A stretch of DNA of 35,830 nt from a virus. Every line of letters starts with the position of its first letter. Positions within the stretch are counted from its first letter, which is position 1. The stretch is taken from positions 1 to 35,830 of IMG/VR virus record IMGVR_UViG_3300037293_000142. One strand, written 5' to 3'. Positions 8,192 to 14,834 of the stretch are shown here, piece by piece. Below the pieces are notes generated by a model, which saw only the letters and a list, made by a program, of their open reading frames with translations, was not told the DNA's origin and made no database searches. The position numbers and the translations under genes are program-made.

Positions 8192-9077
8192 TACTGTTTC
8201 TTGTAAACTATTCCAGGTATGTGATTTTGTTCCATTAACCAGTTTAACTGCTGAACGTTGAGCGACCAGTCTTCTTCGCTCAACGTTTCAGGATCAATCT
8301 TAAAATGCAGTTTGATCAACGCATTAAAGTGATCTACTTCGGTGAGCTCTGAGGTGAGCGCGATAGCTTTTTTACCCTGCCCTGGCCTCCAACCAGAACC
8401 TCACTTAATGAGTCTACAAAACTCATGAGGTATTTTCTTTCTGTCTTAATGCGTTCATCGCCTTTGATCCAGATCGTATTAACCAACTTTCTAGCAGCAT
8501 CCAAAGGCACTCTGTCCGCTTTGCGCAAGTACTCATTCAAAAGCCCTGGAGAAGGGTGCTTCACCACGCCCTCGATGTACTCTTCATAAGTCTCATCCAA
8601 TGGCACTTCAACCCTGTGAACCACTTGATCAGGAAGCTCTTTAATAGCAGAGTTCTTTTCAACGATCCTGCCTTGGCCACCGACTAGTACTTCTGTCAGC
8701 TGACCCATGAAAGCCATTCGGTATTCGAGACTATCCTTAATTGCAGAATCACCGCCAAGCCAAATAGTATTGATCAGAATTTTACCAGCCCCAATAGGGT
8801 CACGGTCTGACTTGCGTAGGTAGTTGTTAAGTACCCCATCAGCTGGCTCACGAACGTAACCAATAATGTAGTTCTCATAGCTGCCATCCACTGGCACTTC
8901 AAAAGCATGAACTTTCGCTTCGCCATATTGATCCATCCAAGCATCAATGTTTTCCTGCGTAACTGTCACCACCATATGCGTGGTATTTTCGGTTTTTTCC
9001 ATGATAAAAGAGTTTGCTGAATTGAGCCTAGTAGTCAATGTTATGAGCATTAGGCAGATTAGAATTTTGTTTTTCAT
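8191..9077 (-). CDS. Tail assembly chaperone, -1 frameshift product (GT-like)
   Basis: Frameshift form of the tail chaperone. Translation follows the gene that ends at 8334 up to the AAG codon at 8369-8367, slips back one base on A AAA AAG, and continues with GCT at 8367 for 58 codons to TAA at 8193-8191. The extension begins AIALTSELTE, is rich in Trp, Leu and Asp (EEDWSLNVQQLNWL in its middle) and ends in KKQ. It fills 8191-8333, which is otherwise without a gene, and its stop overlaps the next ATG. The product would be 295 residues (270 from the internal start at 9002). Lambda gpG/gpGT and P2 E/E+E' use the same strategy to chaperone the tape measure. The two-frame architecture and heptamer are read directly; frameshifting itself is inferred. 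Confidence 0.75.
8254..8287 (-). repeat. 12-bp perfect hairpin inside chaperone extension
   Basis: AACGTTGAGCGA at 8254-8265 is the exact reverse complement of 8276-8287, with a 10-nt loop. It lies wholly within the 58-codon extension reached by frameshifting. No U-tract follows, so it does not look like a simple terminator. It may affect ribosome pausing or mRNA stability between tail-tube and baseplate genes. Confidence 0.5.
8334..9077 (-). CDS. Tail assembly chaperone, duplicated domain (G-like)
   Basis: A 247-residue protein directly after the tail tube, the position of gpG-type chaperones that coat the tape measure during tail assembly. It consists of two copies of an approximately 84-residue domain (about 56-139 and 153-236), each running from VH..EVP through LRK.DR.P and NTIW to SEVLVGGQGR or TEVLVGGQGR. 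The reading frame ends ten codons after the slippery site. The first 25 residues look like a signal peptide (KNK then a hydrophobic stretch), which is odd for a cytoplasmic chaperone. The ATG at 9002 (MEKTENT) is the more credible start and would leave an 85-bp spacer after the tube gene. Confidence 0.72.
   Translation of the reverse strand: MKNKILICLMLITLTTRLNSANSFIMEKTENTTHMVVTVTQENIDAWMDQYGEAKVHAFEVPVDGSYENYIIGYVREPADGVLNNYLRKSDRDPIGAGKILINTIWLGGDSAIKDSLEYRMAFMGQLTEVLVGGQGRIVEKNSAIKELPDQVVHRVEVPLDETYEEYIEGVVKHPSPGLLNEYLRKADRVPLDAARKLVNTIWIKGDERIKTERKYLMSFVDSLSEVLVGGQGRVKKLSRSPQSSPK
8367..8373 (-). other. -1 frameshift slippery heptamer A AAA AAG (tail chaperone)
   Basis: On the minus strand the sequence reads A AAA AAG, with AAA at 8372-8370 and AAG at 8369-8367 in the zero frame, which is the X XXY YYZ pattern for tandem -1 slippage. 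The -1 frame is open for 58 codons downstream and the zero frame stops after ten codons. A small GCTC/GAGC hairpin follows closely. A perfect 12-bp hairpin lies about 80 nt further on (8254-8287), probably too far to be a classical stimulator. Confidence 0.72.
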
Positions 9078-9087
9078 AATGATTTAT

Positions 9088-9519
9088 TTAAAGGGGTTGG
9101 TTAAAATCGATTTTGGAGCAAATGCCCGGACACTCTTGGTTAATCTCCATATCGCCCTCCTGAGCTCCACGTCCCCAACGCGTCCATTCGAAGTCATATA
9201 TGATATCTTGAAGAGCTACATCACCATTGTCATATATAATAGGGATGTCAAAGGGCTTCAGATCAGTCGGATCGAAACCTTTACCAAATCGATTCTGAAT
9301 AGCCAATTCGATTTGAATACATTCTTCCATTCCAAGAACCATTCGAACATTATCGTAAGTCTTGCGCCCTCGACCTCTTCGATTAGGACTGTTGCCATTG
9401 CCGTAACCATTCTTTTTTTCGTGGTTAACTTCATAGGTTATCTCGGTAATGAAGATTGGAATATTACCCAAAATCACTACATCAATATCCTTCCACCCAT
9501 ATGCTGTTTTTATTGCCAT
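9088..9519 (-). CDS. Putative tail tube protein
   Basis: A 143-residue protein immediately downstream of the sheath, separated by only two bases, and upstream of the frameshifting chaperone. That is the canonical sheath-tube-chaperone order of contractile phages, in which the tube protein polymerises as stacked hexameric rings. A basic, Gly/Arg-rich loop (NGYGNGNSPNRRGRGR, about residues 37-52) interrupts an otherwise beta-type sequence. Identification rests mainly on order and size, since no motif is diagnostic. Confidence 0.6.
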   Translation of the reverse strand: MAIKTAYGWKDIDVVILGNIPIFITEITYEVNHEKKNGYGNGNSPNRRGRGRKTYDNVRMVLGMEECIQIELAIQNRFGKGFDPTDLKPFDIPIIYDNGDVALQDIIYDFEWTRWGRGAQEGDMEINQECPGICSKIDFNQPL

Positions 9520-9521
9520 GA

Positions 9522-10778
9522 TTACAAGTTTCTTACAAGTCCTACTTTCACTTTGATTGATTGCGCACTGCCATAAGGCACGGCTTTAACTGCCATATCG
9601 AGCGTTTCACTCGGAGGCAATAGGTTCGAATTCTTATCGACTAAAACTTCGCGGCCAGATACCTCACCAGCTAAGTCCTGGTCAATTTTCCTTTCGGCTC
9701 TAAGTTTGAAATCGGCCATCACTGCGAGTTGTAACTTACCCGTGTTTGGGTCAACCAGCTGAGGGGATTTAACACGTCCGATCAAGGCCGAGAAGGCACT
9801 TAATACCACCTTATCCATTGTTCTACCAAATCGGATATAAGCCTCGTTCATGTTACCTTCCACGTCTACTTCAATAGGCGTACAAGCATGATCATTGTTC
9901 CATCTGAAGCCGTCAACTCTTGGGTACTTCTGTGCGAATATGTAGCCCTTTTGGTCTATTAAATCCCAATTCTCCTGAGCGGCCATAGCATCAGTATGAT
10001 TGCTGAAGCCAGCGTTTAACCATCGGCCTGATCCTGCATCAGTTAGATTGAATTGCTCCACCCACCCAATATTCTCATGAACATTAGCCAAAGCCACAGT
10101 TCCGAGTGCAGTGCCTACAGCAGCATACTTATTCAGTAATGCATCCTTAGCGGCATAGTCAAAATCTTGAGCGACTACTACATGCACGTTCGGTGCTTTC
10201 ACATCATCGATGTCTCTTAAGTCACCAGCAGCTGCACCATTAGGCGTGAAGGATCGGCCTTCAATGATCACCCTCGTAGGGTACATCTTATCGAATGCCC
10301 AATCTACCAATGCCTGGGCTTTAGGAATGGCGTTCCAAACGTCCTCATCCATGCCGTCAAGTATGGTTGGCGCATATTCATCATCAGGATTCAAAGCGAT
10401 TCCAAACTGGAATGCCTTTCCTTCAGAGTCATTAATGAACTTCTTACCTATCGTTCCGGCTGGATCAACCATGTCCTCCAGAGTAGTACCCTGGGCAACT
10501 CCCATAATATAGAATGGTACATTGCTATCAAGTCCTACCTCATGGTAGAACTCACTGATATGATGGTGCAGCGCAACCTTATTAGTAAGGTCATAAGCTG
10601 CATCGATACCAAGTGTGATTTCAGCATCTGCAATGCTGTTCACCTTGTAAACAGTATTCAGTGCGAACTTATCCGCAACAACCAAAGCAGCTGCAATGAT
10701 ACCGGAGACCCGAAGGTCTCCGATAACTGCTACCACATTGGGCGTTTCTTTGCTTATTAATACTCCCTTTGTAGACAT
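9522..10778 (-). CDS. Contractile tail sheath protein (DUF2586-like)
   Basis: A 418-residue sheath protein, the subunit that forms the contracting outer tail. The N-terminus (VLISKETPNVVAVIGD) and the central region with repeated alpha/beta segments agree with the DUF2586-type sheath of Mu-like phages. The C-terminal domain contains the FGRTMDKVVLSAFSALIGRVKSPQ and DFKLRAERKIDQDLAGEVSG segments expected near the sheath linker arms. The ATG overlaps the previous stop (TAATG). It establishes that the phage is myovirus-like. Confidence 0.8.
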   Translation of the reverse strand: MSTKGVLISKETPNVVAVIGDLRVSGIIAAALVVADKFALNTVYKVNSIADAEITLGIDAAYDLTNKVALHHHISEFYHEVGLDSNVPFYIMGVAQGTTLEDMVDPAGTIGKKFINDSEGKAFQFGIALNPDDEYAPTILDGMDEDVWNAIPKAQALVDWAFDKMYPTRVIIEGRSFTPNGAAAGDLRDIDDVKAPNVHVVVAQDFDYAAKDALLNKYAAVGTALGTVALANVHENIGWVEQFNLTDAGSGRWLNAGFSNHTDAMAAQENWDLIDQKGYIFAQKYPRVDGFRWNNDHACTPIEVDVEGNMNEAYIRFGRTMDKVVLSAFSALIGRVKSPQLVDPNTGKLQLAVMADFKLRAERKIDQDLAGEVSGREVLVDKNSNLLPPSETLDMAVKAVPYGSAQSIKVKVGLVRNL

Positions 10779-11218
10779 TATTCAGGCTTTTGAGGGTTAT
10801 CATTTTGCTTCAGGTGTTCTTCTACCTTGGCCAGTAGATCACCTTCATTGTCCTTGGATGTATATTTCACGCCTTCGCGATCCATCCAGGCTTTGATCTC
10901 GTCTACCTTCCAGTCCTTTACAGGAGTGCCTTCAGGTATCACAACTTGGCCTTCCTCCTTTTTAGGAGTAGTCTTTTTTGACTTGGTAGGAACTGCCTTT
11001 TTCACTGGAGGTTTTTGGCTTCCAGCTTCTGACTTCTGACTTCTGGCTCCTACCTCGTAGTAGTCAGCACGTTTGTGCGTTTGGAGATCATTCTCGTTAC
11101 CGAAAACAGCCTCTAAAGCATTTTTCTTTTCCTTGAAGTATCGGTTCGATCCTATGATCTGATAAACCTCTTCTTGCTTTGGGTTCTTGTCGAATATTAG
11201 TTTAACTCTGGTATCCAT
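10778..11218 (-). CDS. Hypothetical protein with C-terminal HeH/LEM-like domain
   Basis: A 146-residue protein from the ATG at 11218, chosen because it lies one base after the stop of the preceding gene; longer readings begin with TTG. It has a basic N-terminal part, a Lys/Pro/Ser-rich linker (residues about 55-95), and a C-terminal helix-extended loop-helix resembling HeH/LEM (VKDWKVDEIKAWMDREGVKY, near residues 107-126). Such domains bind DNA or protein. The linker is coded by near-tandem copies of AGAAGTC, giving SQKSEAGSQKP, a replication-slippage-prone stretch. It sits between the lysis genes and the sheath, where a head completion or connector protein would be expected, but this is not shown. 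Confidence 0.5.
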   Translation of the reverse strand: MDTRVKLIFDKNPKQEEVYQIIGSNRYFKEKKNALEAVFGNENDLQTHKRADYYEVGARSQKSEAGSQKPPVKKAVPTKSKKTTPKKEEGQVVIPEGTPVKDWKVDEIKAWMDREGVKYTSKDNEGDLLAKVEEHLKQNDNPQKPE

Positions 11219-11219
11219 C

Positions 11220-11474
11220 TTAGTAGCTTTGGAGTTCATCAATTGTTACTTCGCCTGATCCTTTTAGGAATAGATATACCATGATCAGGAATACAATCAG
11301 ACGGATGGTCTGATTTACTAACTTCGCATAGTCCACTTGGCCTTCGCCACCGTCTTTCGAAGTAATGTTTTCTACTAGATCACCCACAACGGGTATCTTC
11401 TTCACACCGGACTTCAGGACGAATCCCAATACCTTGCCGATGCCAGTTTCTTTGAATGGTTTCTTGTTACTCAT
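11220..11474 (-). CDS. Small membrane protein, possible lysis factor
   Basis: An 84-residue protein with a basic amphipathic first half (KETGIGKVLGFVLKSGVKKI) and one strong transmembrane segment at about residues 56-75 (IRLIVFLIMVYLFLKG). It overlaps the endolysin gene through ATGAGTAA, the same eight-base coupling seen in the early operon. Membrane topology plus endolysin and holin neighbours suggest a second holin, antiholin or spanin-like role. The TTG at 11480 is a possible but less likely start. Confidence 0.55.
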   Translation of the reverse strand: MSNKKPFKETGIGKVLGFVLKSGVKKIPVVGDLVENITSKDGGEGQVDYAKLVNQTIRLIVFLIMVYLFLKGSGEVTIDELQSY

Positions 11475-11949
11475 TTTCAAATGGTCTATAATGAACCCTG
11501 TTGTTCTTGTCTCGATAAGCCCTTAGAACTTGCCTTCTGTTTTGGCCAAGTCTCCTTTTGCTCACATGCACCCATGCCGGGTTTTCATCAGTGCCGAATT
11601 CCCAAATCAGTTGATCAAAGTGAAGGTGATCTAGGATGAAGTAGAAGATGTCTTTGTTCGTCACTCCATTGGTATTATACACATCAGCATCAATATCAAT
11701 GGCACATCCATTGCAATGATCTGAGGTTTCACTTCCGCCTAGAGCCGCGTTCAAAACCTTTGATCTGAAGAAGGATGAGATGAATAGGATACCACCAACA
11801 AACTGTCTCACTAGGTCAAATACGGTTTTGCCTACAAATTGCATGTTCCTAAGTTGCTCCTCATTTGGGGTGTTATTAATCCCAAGTCTTTCAGCCGCCT
11901 GGCTCTTCACTGCCTCCTGGTATGATATGTGATTACTGATATCCTTCAT
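11467..11949 (-). CDS. Endolysin, M15-family metallopeptidase
   Basis: A 160-residue zinc peptidase of the M15 (D-Ala-D-Ala carboxypeptidase-like) type, which cleaves peptidoglycan stem peptides during lysis. The zinc site is visible as SDH (H78), HxxxxxxD with D85 in CAIDID, and H128 in AWVHVS. The region between carries the family's FFRS segment (about residues 60-63). There is no signal peptide, so release to the periplasm would depend on the adjacent holin-like membrane proteins. It overlaps the upstream holin gene by four bases (ATGA type). Confidence 0.85.
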   Translation of the reverse strand: MKDISNHISYQEAVKSQAAERLGINNTPNEEQLRNMQFVGKTVFDLVRQFVGGILFISSFFRSKVLNAALGGSETSDHCNGCAIDIDADVYNTNGVTNKDIFYFILDHLHFDQLIWEFGTDENPAWVHVSKRRLGQNRRQVLRAYRDKNNRVHYRPFENE

Positions 11950-12143
11950 TCTTCTTCTTTTTTTTTGGTAGATCGTTTAACCAGGTAACCACCAAGAGCT
12001 CCAGCCACACCACAAGCGAAGGCAGTACCTACTGCTATCAAGAACTCAATTTGTGGATTGGTAAGTCCTACGACTACCAATCCACTTCCAGTGCCGAATA
12101 TGGCTCCAATGAGTTCTTCTATATGTTTGTGCGCTGAATTCAC
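11946..12143 (-). CDS. Putative holin
   Basis: A 65-residue protein with two predicted membrane segments (about residues 10-28 and 31-54, rich in Gly/Ala/Val) and a highly charged C-terminus ending KKKEEE, the usual profile of a class II holin. It lies directly upstream of the M15 endolysin and overlaps it. It would form the membrane hole that releases the endolysin. The call rests on topology and context. Confidence 0.65.
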   Translation of the reverse strand: MNSAHKHIEELIGAIFGTGSGLVVVGLTNPQIEFLIAVGTAFACGVAGALGGYLVKRSTKKKEEE

Positions 12144-12145
12144 GT

Positions 12146-13099
12146 TTAGGCTCCTACAGCTTCAACAATAGAAACAATGCCTCTTTCGTCTTTGCGGTAT
12201 TTATCACCGCCAGCAAGGCAATTTGCAGACATTAGAGTCCCCTGAGCTTCTGCATTGTCGAGGTCTATAAAAACTTTTGCCGACCCTTTAGCTCTGGTGA
12301 CAAATTCATGATTCCACATGATTATGCCCAGATTGTTTGCAGCCCCGCCAGCAAAAGTTACCCCTTCGTCTGTTCCATCATCTTCTGGAACCAACTCCTG
12401 AATCACAGGGGTTGCAGCATTACTATAATGCACACCTAGTGATACTGACCAAACTGTCGCGCCTAATATTGAACCAATTCTACCGGTAGGTACAGCTTTT
12501 TGATCAACCCAATCAGCCGTGGTGAATTCCTCTATTTTAAGCATATCAATAAACATACTTGAAGGCACCATGATGTCTGTCGGAACTAAATCTTGATCCA
12601 AGAAAATTTGAAGACCAGCTAAGAAATCATCATAGATAGGCTTCTTTCTTGTACCCGTAGCCGCTTTGCCTGCCGCTAATCTATTAGCTCCACTCGTTCT
12701 TGCAATATGCGCAGGAAGGGTTGCAGCCCATTGAGTTTTCATGAAGTGACCTATCTGTTCATTAATGCTCTTTTGATGTTCATCAATCGCATTTGATCGC
12801 ATCTCTGGGTTTGATAATGATTCCTCTGTGAAAATCAATAATTCAGGGTCAGACGAAAATTCATGAATGTTGTAATTACCAGCTACAAGCGTTCTTCGGG
12901 TAGCTTCAATTTTATTCGAAACTTTGTTACGTCTCACTTTCGGCTTACCACCTACATTAGATCGCTCGACCGATTTTCCATTCACGTATTTCGAATCATC
13001 TCGTGATCGACTCATCCAAGAATCCTCTGGGAAAATACTCTTTACCAAATCCTTTGCGTAAAGGACTTTCGCGGTTTCTATACTAGTTTGTATATCCAT
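12146..13099 (-). CDS. Major capsid protein
   Basis: A 317-residue protein directly downstream of the protease/scaffold gene, the Mu I-T order. The basic N-terminal arm (about residues 30-75) and the later beta/alpha regions with DIMVPSSMFIDML and GRIGSILGATVWSV match the HK97-type P and A domains in outline. No separate N-terminal pro-peptide can be defined by eye. As the only protein of suitable size behind the protease, it is the best capsid candidate. Confidence 0.75.
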   Translation of the reverse strand: MDIQTSIETAKVLYAKDLVKSIFPEDSWMSRSRDDSKYVNGKSVERSNVGGKPKVRRNKVSNKIEATRRTLVAGNYNIHEFSSDPELLIFTEESLSNPEMRSNAIDEHQKSINEQIGHFMKTQWAATLPAHIARTSGANRLAAGKAATGTRKKPIYDDFLAGLQIFLDQDLVPTDIMVPSSMFIDMLKIEEFTTADWVDQKAVPTGRIGSILGATVWSVSLGVHYSNAATPVIQELVPEDDGTDEGVTFAGGAANNLGIIMWNHEFVTRAKGSAKVFIDLDNAEAQGTLMSANCLAGGDKYRKDERGIVSIVEAVGA

Positions 13100-13105
13100 C
13101 TTAGA

Positions 13106-13600
13106 TTAATATTTGGCTAACAATTCTTTGAAAGTGTCAGGGTCATCATCGGCCAGCCCCAATAAACCTTTGGGGTCTTCCTTTTCCCATTTTGCGTAAT
13201 CCCAGTCCTTACGGGCAGGATCATTACCTACTTTTTTAGGCTTCCTTCTCAGGCTTCCTTCCAAGTCATCTACATCACCAGCATCGGCCAGCATGTCATC
13301 CAACAGGGCAGACACGTCATCCCTGCCATTCTTTTCGGCCAGTTTTTCGTAGTGTGCACCTTGCTTGGCAGTGATTACACCTTTTTTAATGCAAGCTTTC
13401 AACTTGTCATCAAACTCGGTTTCACCTTGAGCGTCCAACTGCGCCTGGAGACTGTCAGCCAAATCGGCTTTTTTCTTCAGCTTTTTCAATTCAGTTTTAA
13501 ACTGACCGATAAGCTCAGAATCCTCCATTGAAGCAGTTACTTCGTCCCCGAATGTGATTCCCACACTAGCGAACATTAAAAGCAATTGTTCTTTCTTCAT
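13106..13600 (-). CDS. Possible nested scaffold protein (Mu gpZ-like)
   Basis: In-frame internal start within the protease gene. ATG at 13600 follows CCAATCAAAA, an AT-rich context typical of Bacteroidota starts, and would give a 164-residue charged helical protein (KTELKKLKKKADLADSLQAQ in its first third). Mu and lambda both produce scaffolds from such nested starts. The linker before it (GGNPPSNKDQSK) marks a domain boundary. There is no direct evidence for use of this start. Confidence 0.4.
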   Translation of the reverse strand: MKKEQLLLMFASVGITFGDEVTASMEDSELIGQFKTELKKLKKKADLADSLQAQLDAQGETEFDDKLKACIKKGVITAKQGAHYEKLAEKNGRDDVSALLDDMLADAGDVDDLEGSLRRKPKKVGNDPARKDWDYAKWEKEDPKGLLGLADDDPDTFKELLAKY

Positions 13601-14266
13601 TTTTGATTGGTCTTTATTTGATGGAGGATTCCCTCCTTTAATGCGTTCGTCATAATGCGCTACCATCTCCTCGTATGAGGCAGATGCTGGCAGTGATTCT
13701 ATGGGGTTTTCACTGTCATACACTTCGTGGATCAGTCCCTCTTCTAAAGCTTCTTCAGCCGTGAACCAAGTATCCTTACCTTCAGCTAGCCAGTTGTCTT
13801 TAACCCACTGTGCGTCATGCTCTGGATGCTTCCAGGCTATGGCCTCAGCATAAATCCCAGCAAGCGTATTGTTCCACTTTTTTAGCTGGAGGGCATACTC
13901 CAATATCTGATTAGCAGATCCTTTAATTCCACCTTTACCTTGGTGCAGCATAAGCCTGGCATGTGTGGCCATTCTTCTCTTCTTTGCTGCCATTAAAAGT
14001 GCGCTGGCCATACTCGCAGCAATGCCTTCCACATCGATATTGACATCGGACTTGCTGCGTTTAGCACGGTTATACATTTGTATGCCCTCTGTTATGCTTC
14101 CGCCTCCTGAGTGGAGCTTCATGTTGATTACCTTATGCTTGCCTTCCAGTGCCGTCAATTCAGTCGAAAATGACACCGCACTAATATCTCCCCACTTGCC
14201 TATATCGCCAATGAGTTGCCATGTTGCAGCTTCACTTTTCGCTATGATTGTCCACCAGTTTTCCAT
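13106..14266 (-). CDS. Prohead protease-scaffold fusion, ClpP/S49-like (Mu gpI-like)
   Basis: A 386-residue protein with two parts. Residues 1-205 are a ClpP-like serine protease: oxyanion region LHSGGGSITEG (51-61), nucleophile S85 in EGIAASMAS and histidine H108 in LMLHQG. It processes the head during maturation. Residues about 223-386 are charged, helical and coiled-coil-like, as in scaffold domains. An internal ATG at 13600 (MKKEQLLL, after an AT-rich stretch) could start a separate 164-residue scaffold, like Mu gpZ nested in gpI. It is the first gene of the leftward late unit. Confidence 0.85.
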   Translation of the reverse strand: MENWWTIIAKSEAATWQLIGDIGKWGDISAVSFSTELTALEGKHKVINMKLHSGGGSITEGIQMYNRAKRSKSDVNIDVEGIAASMASALLMAAKKRRMATHARLMLHQGKGGIKGSANQILEYALQLKKWNNTLAGIYAEAIAWKHPEHDAQWVKDNWLAEGKDTWFTAEEALEEGLIHEVYDSENPIESLPASASYEEMVAHYDERIKGGNPPSNKDQSKMKKEQLLLMFASVGITFGDEVTASMEDSELIGQFKTELKKLKKKADLADSLQAQLDAQGETEFDDKLKACIKKGVITAKQGAHYEKLAEKNGRDDVSALLDDMLADAGDVDDLEGSLRRKPKKVGNDPARKDWDYAKWEKEDPKGLLGLADDDPDTFKELLAKY

Positions 14267-14393
14267 ATGAGATGCTCAAAGAAACGGTCAACTAAGGCAC
14301 AATAAAAGGGCTAATACCCATAATGAGCCGAGATTTCCCATGATGGCGCGAGAGGTCGCATCATGAGATATTGAGGTTAAAAATGACTAATGC
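14267..14393. promoter_or_regulatory. Divergent late control region with 20-bp iterons
   Basis: This 127-bp gap separates the leftward capsid/tail unit from the rightward terminase/portal unit, so it must hold or lie near both late promoters. It contains three direct repeats with an exact 20-bp period at 14317, 14337 and 14357 (CCCATAATGAGCCGAGATTT, CCCATGATGGCGCGAGAGGT and a more divergent third copy). No good TAnnTTTG box is visible for either direction, which fits activator-dependent late promoters as in Mu (protein C). Confidence 0.55.
14317..14376 (+). repeat. Three 20-bp direct repeats (iterons)
   Basis: Copies start at 14317, 14337 and 14357. The shared core is C-x-CAT-x-ATG followed by GAG or GCG-rich sequence and GAGA. 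A 20-bp period is close to two helical turns, so bound proteins would align on one DNA face. The second and third copies also form an imperfect palindrome (CATGATG...CATCATG). It is probably a binding array for a late activator or for the terminase small subunit encoded just downstream. Confidence 0.6.
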
Positions 14394-14834
14394 ATGGCTG
14401 TTATTTGTGACATGGCATTGTCAACAGAAGCAAAACTTGCACAGGCTGAAGACCTGATAATTAACTCCGATCTAAACTATCAGGAGATATGTGAAATAGT
14501 AGGAGTCTCGGACAGGACACTACGAGACTACAGAGAGAATAGCAATGTTGATCAGCTACGCAAATCGGCTAAAACTACTACTCCCAAAATACTAGTCAAG
14601 CTTACAGATTTACTTCTTCAGGAGATGGATAAGGAGAAACCGGATGCAGATCAAATAGTAAAGTATTCCAAGTCGATTGAATACCTGAAGAACAAAGAAC
14701 TGATCCTCTCTGACTACATCAAGATGTTCAGAAGATTTACGGAATGGCTTTTTGTGAGGAATGCTGAAGCAGCCAAAATGCTCAATGTACACATGAAAGA
14801 TTTTATCCACTTCATAATGCACGGACGTGATTAA
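14394..14834 (+). CDS. Terminase small subunit, HTH
   Basis: A 146-residue protein with an N-terminal helix-turn-helix (NYQEICEIVGVSDRTLRDYR, about residues 31-50), the DNA-recognition module of small terminases that start packaging. The rest is helical and Lys/Glu-rich, with KYSKSIEYLKNKELIL near residues 89-104. It precedes and overlaps the large terminase gene by eight bases. The start at 14394 is kept; the ATG at 14412 (MALSTEAK) would also give a complete HTH protein. The iterons just upstream could be its own binding site. Confidence 0.75.
   Translation: MAVICDMALSTEAKLAQAEDLIINSDLNYQEICEIVGVSDRTLRDYRENSNVDQLRKSAKTTTPKILVKLTDLLLQEMDKEKPDADQIVKYSKSIEYLKNKELILSDYIKMFRRFTEWLFVRNAEAAKMLNVHMKDFIHFIMHGRD

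Noticed and set aside
10985-11060. AGAAGTC tandem repeat as a regulatory or recombination site
   Set aside because: It is in frame inside a coding region and encodes a Ser/Gln/Lys-rich linker, so it is most simply slippage-prone linker DNA.
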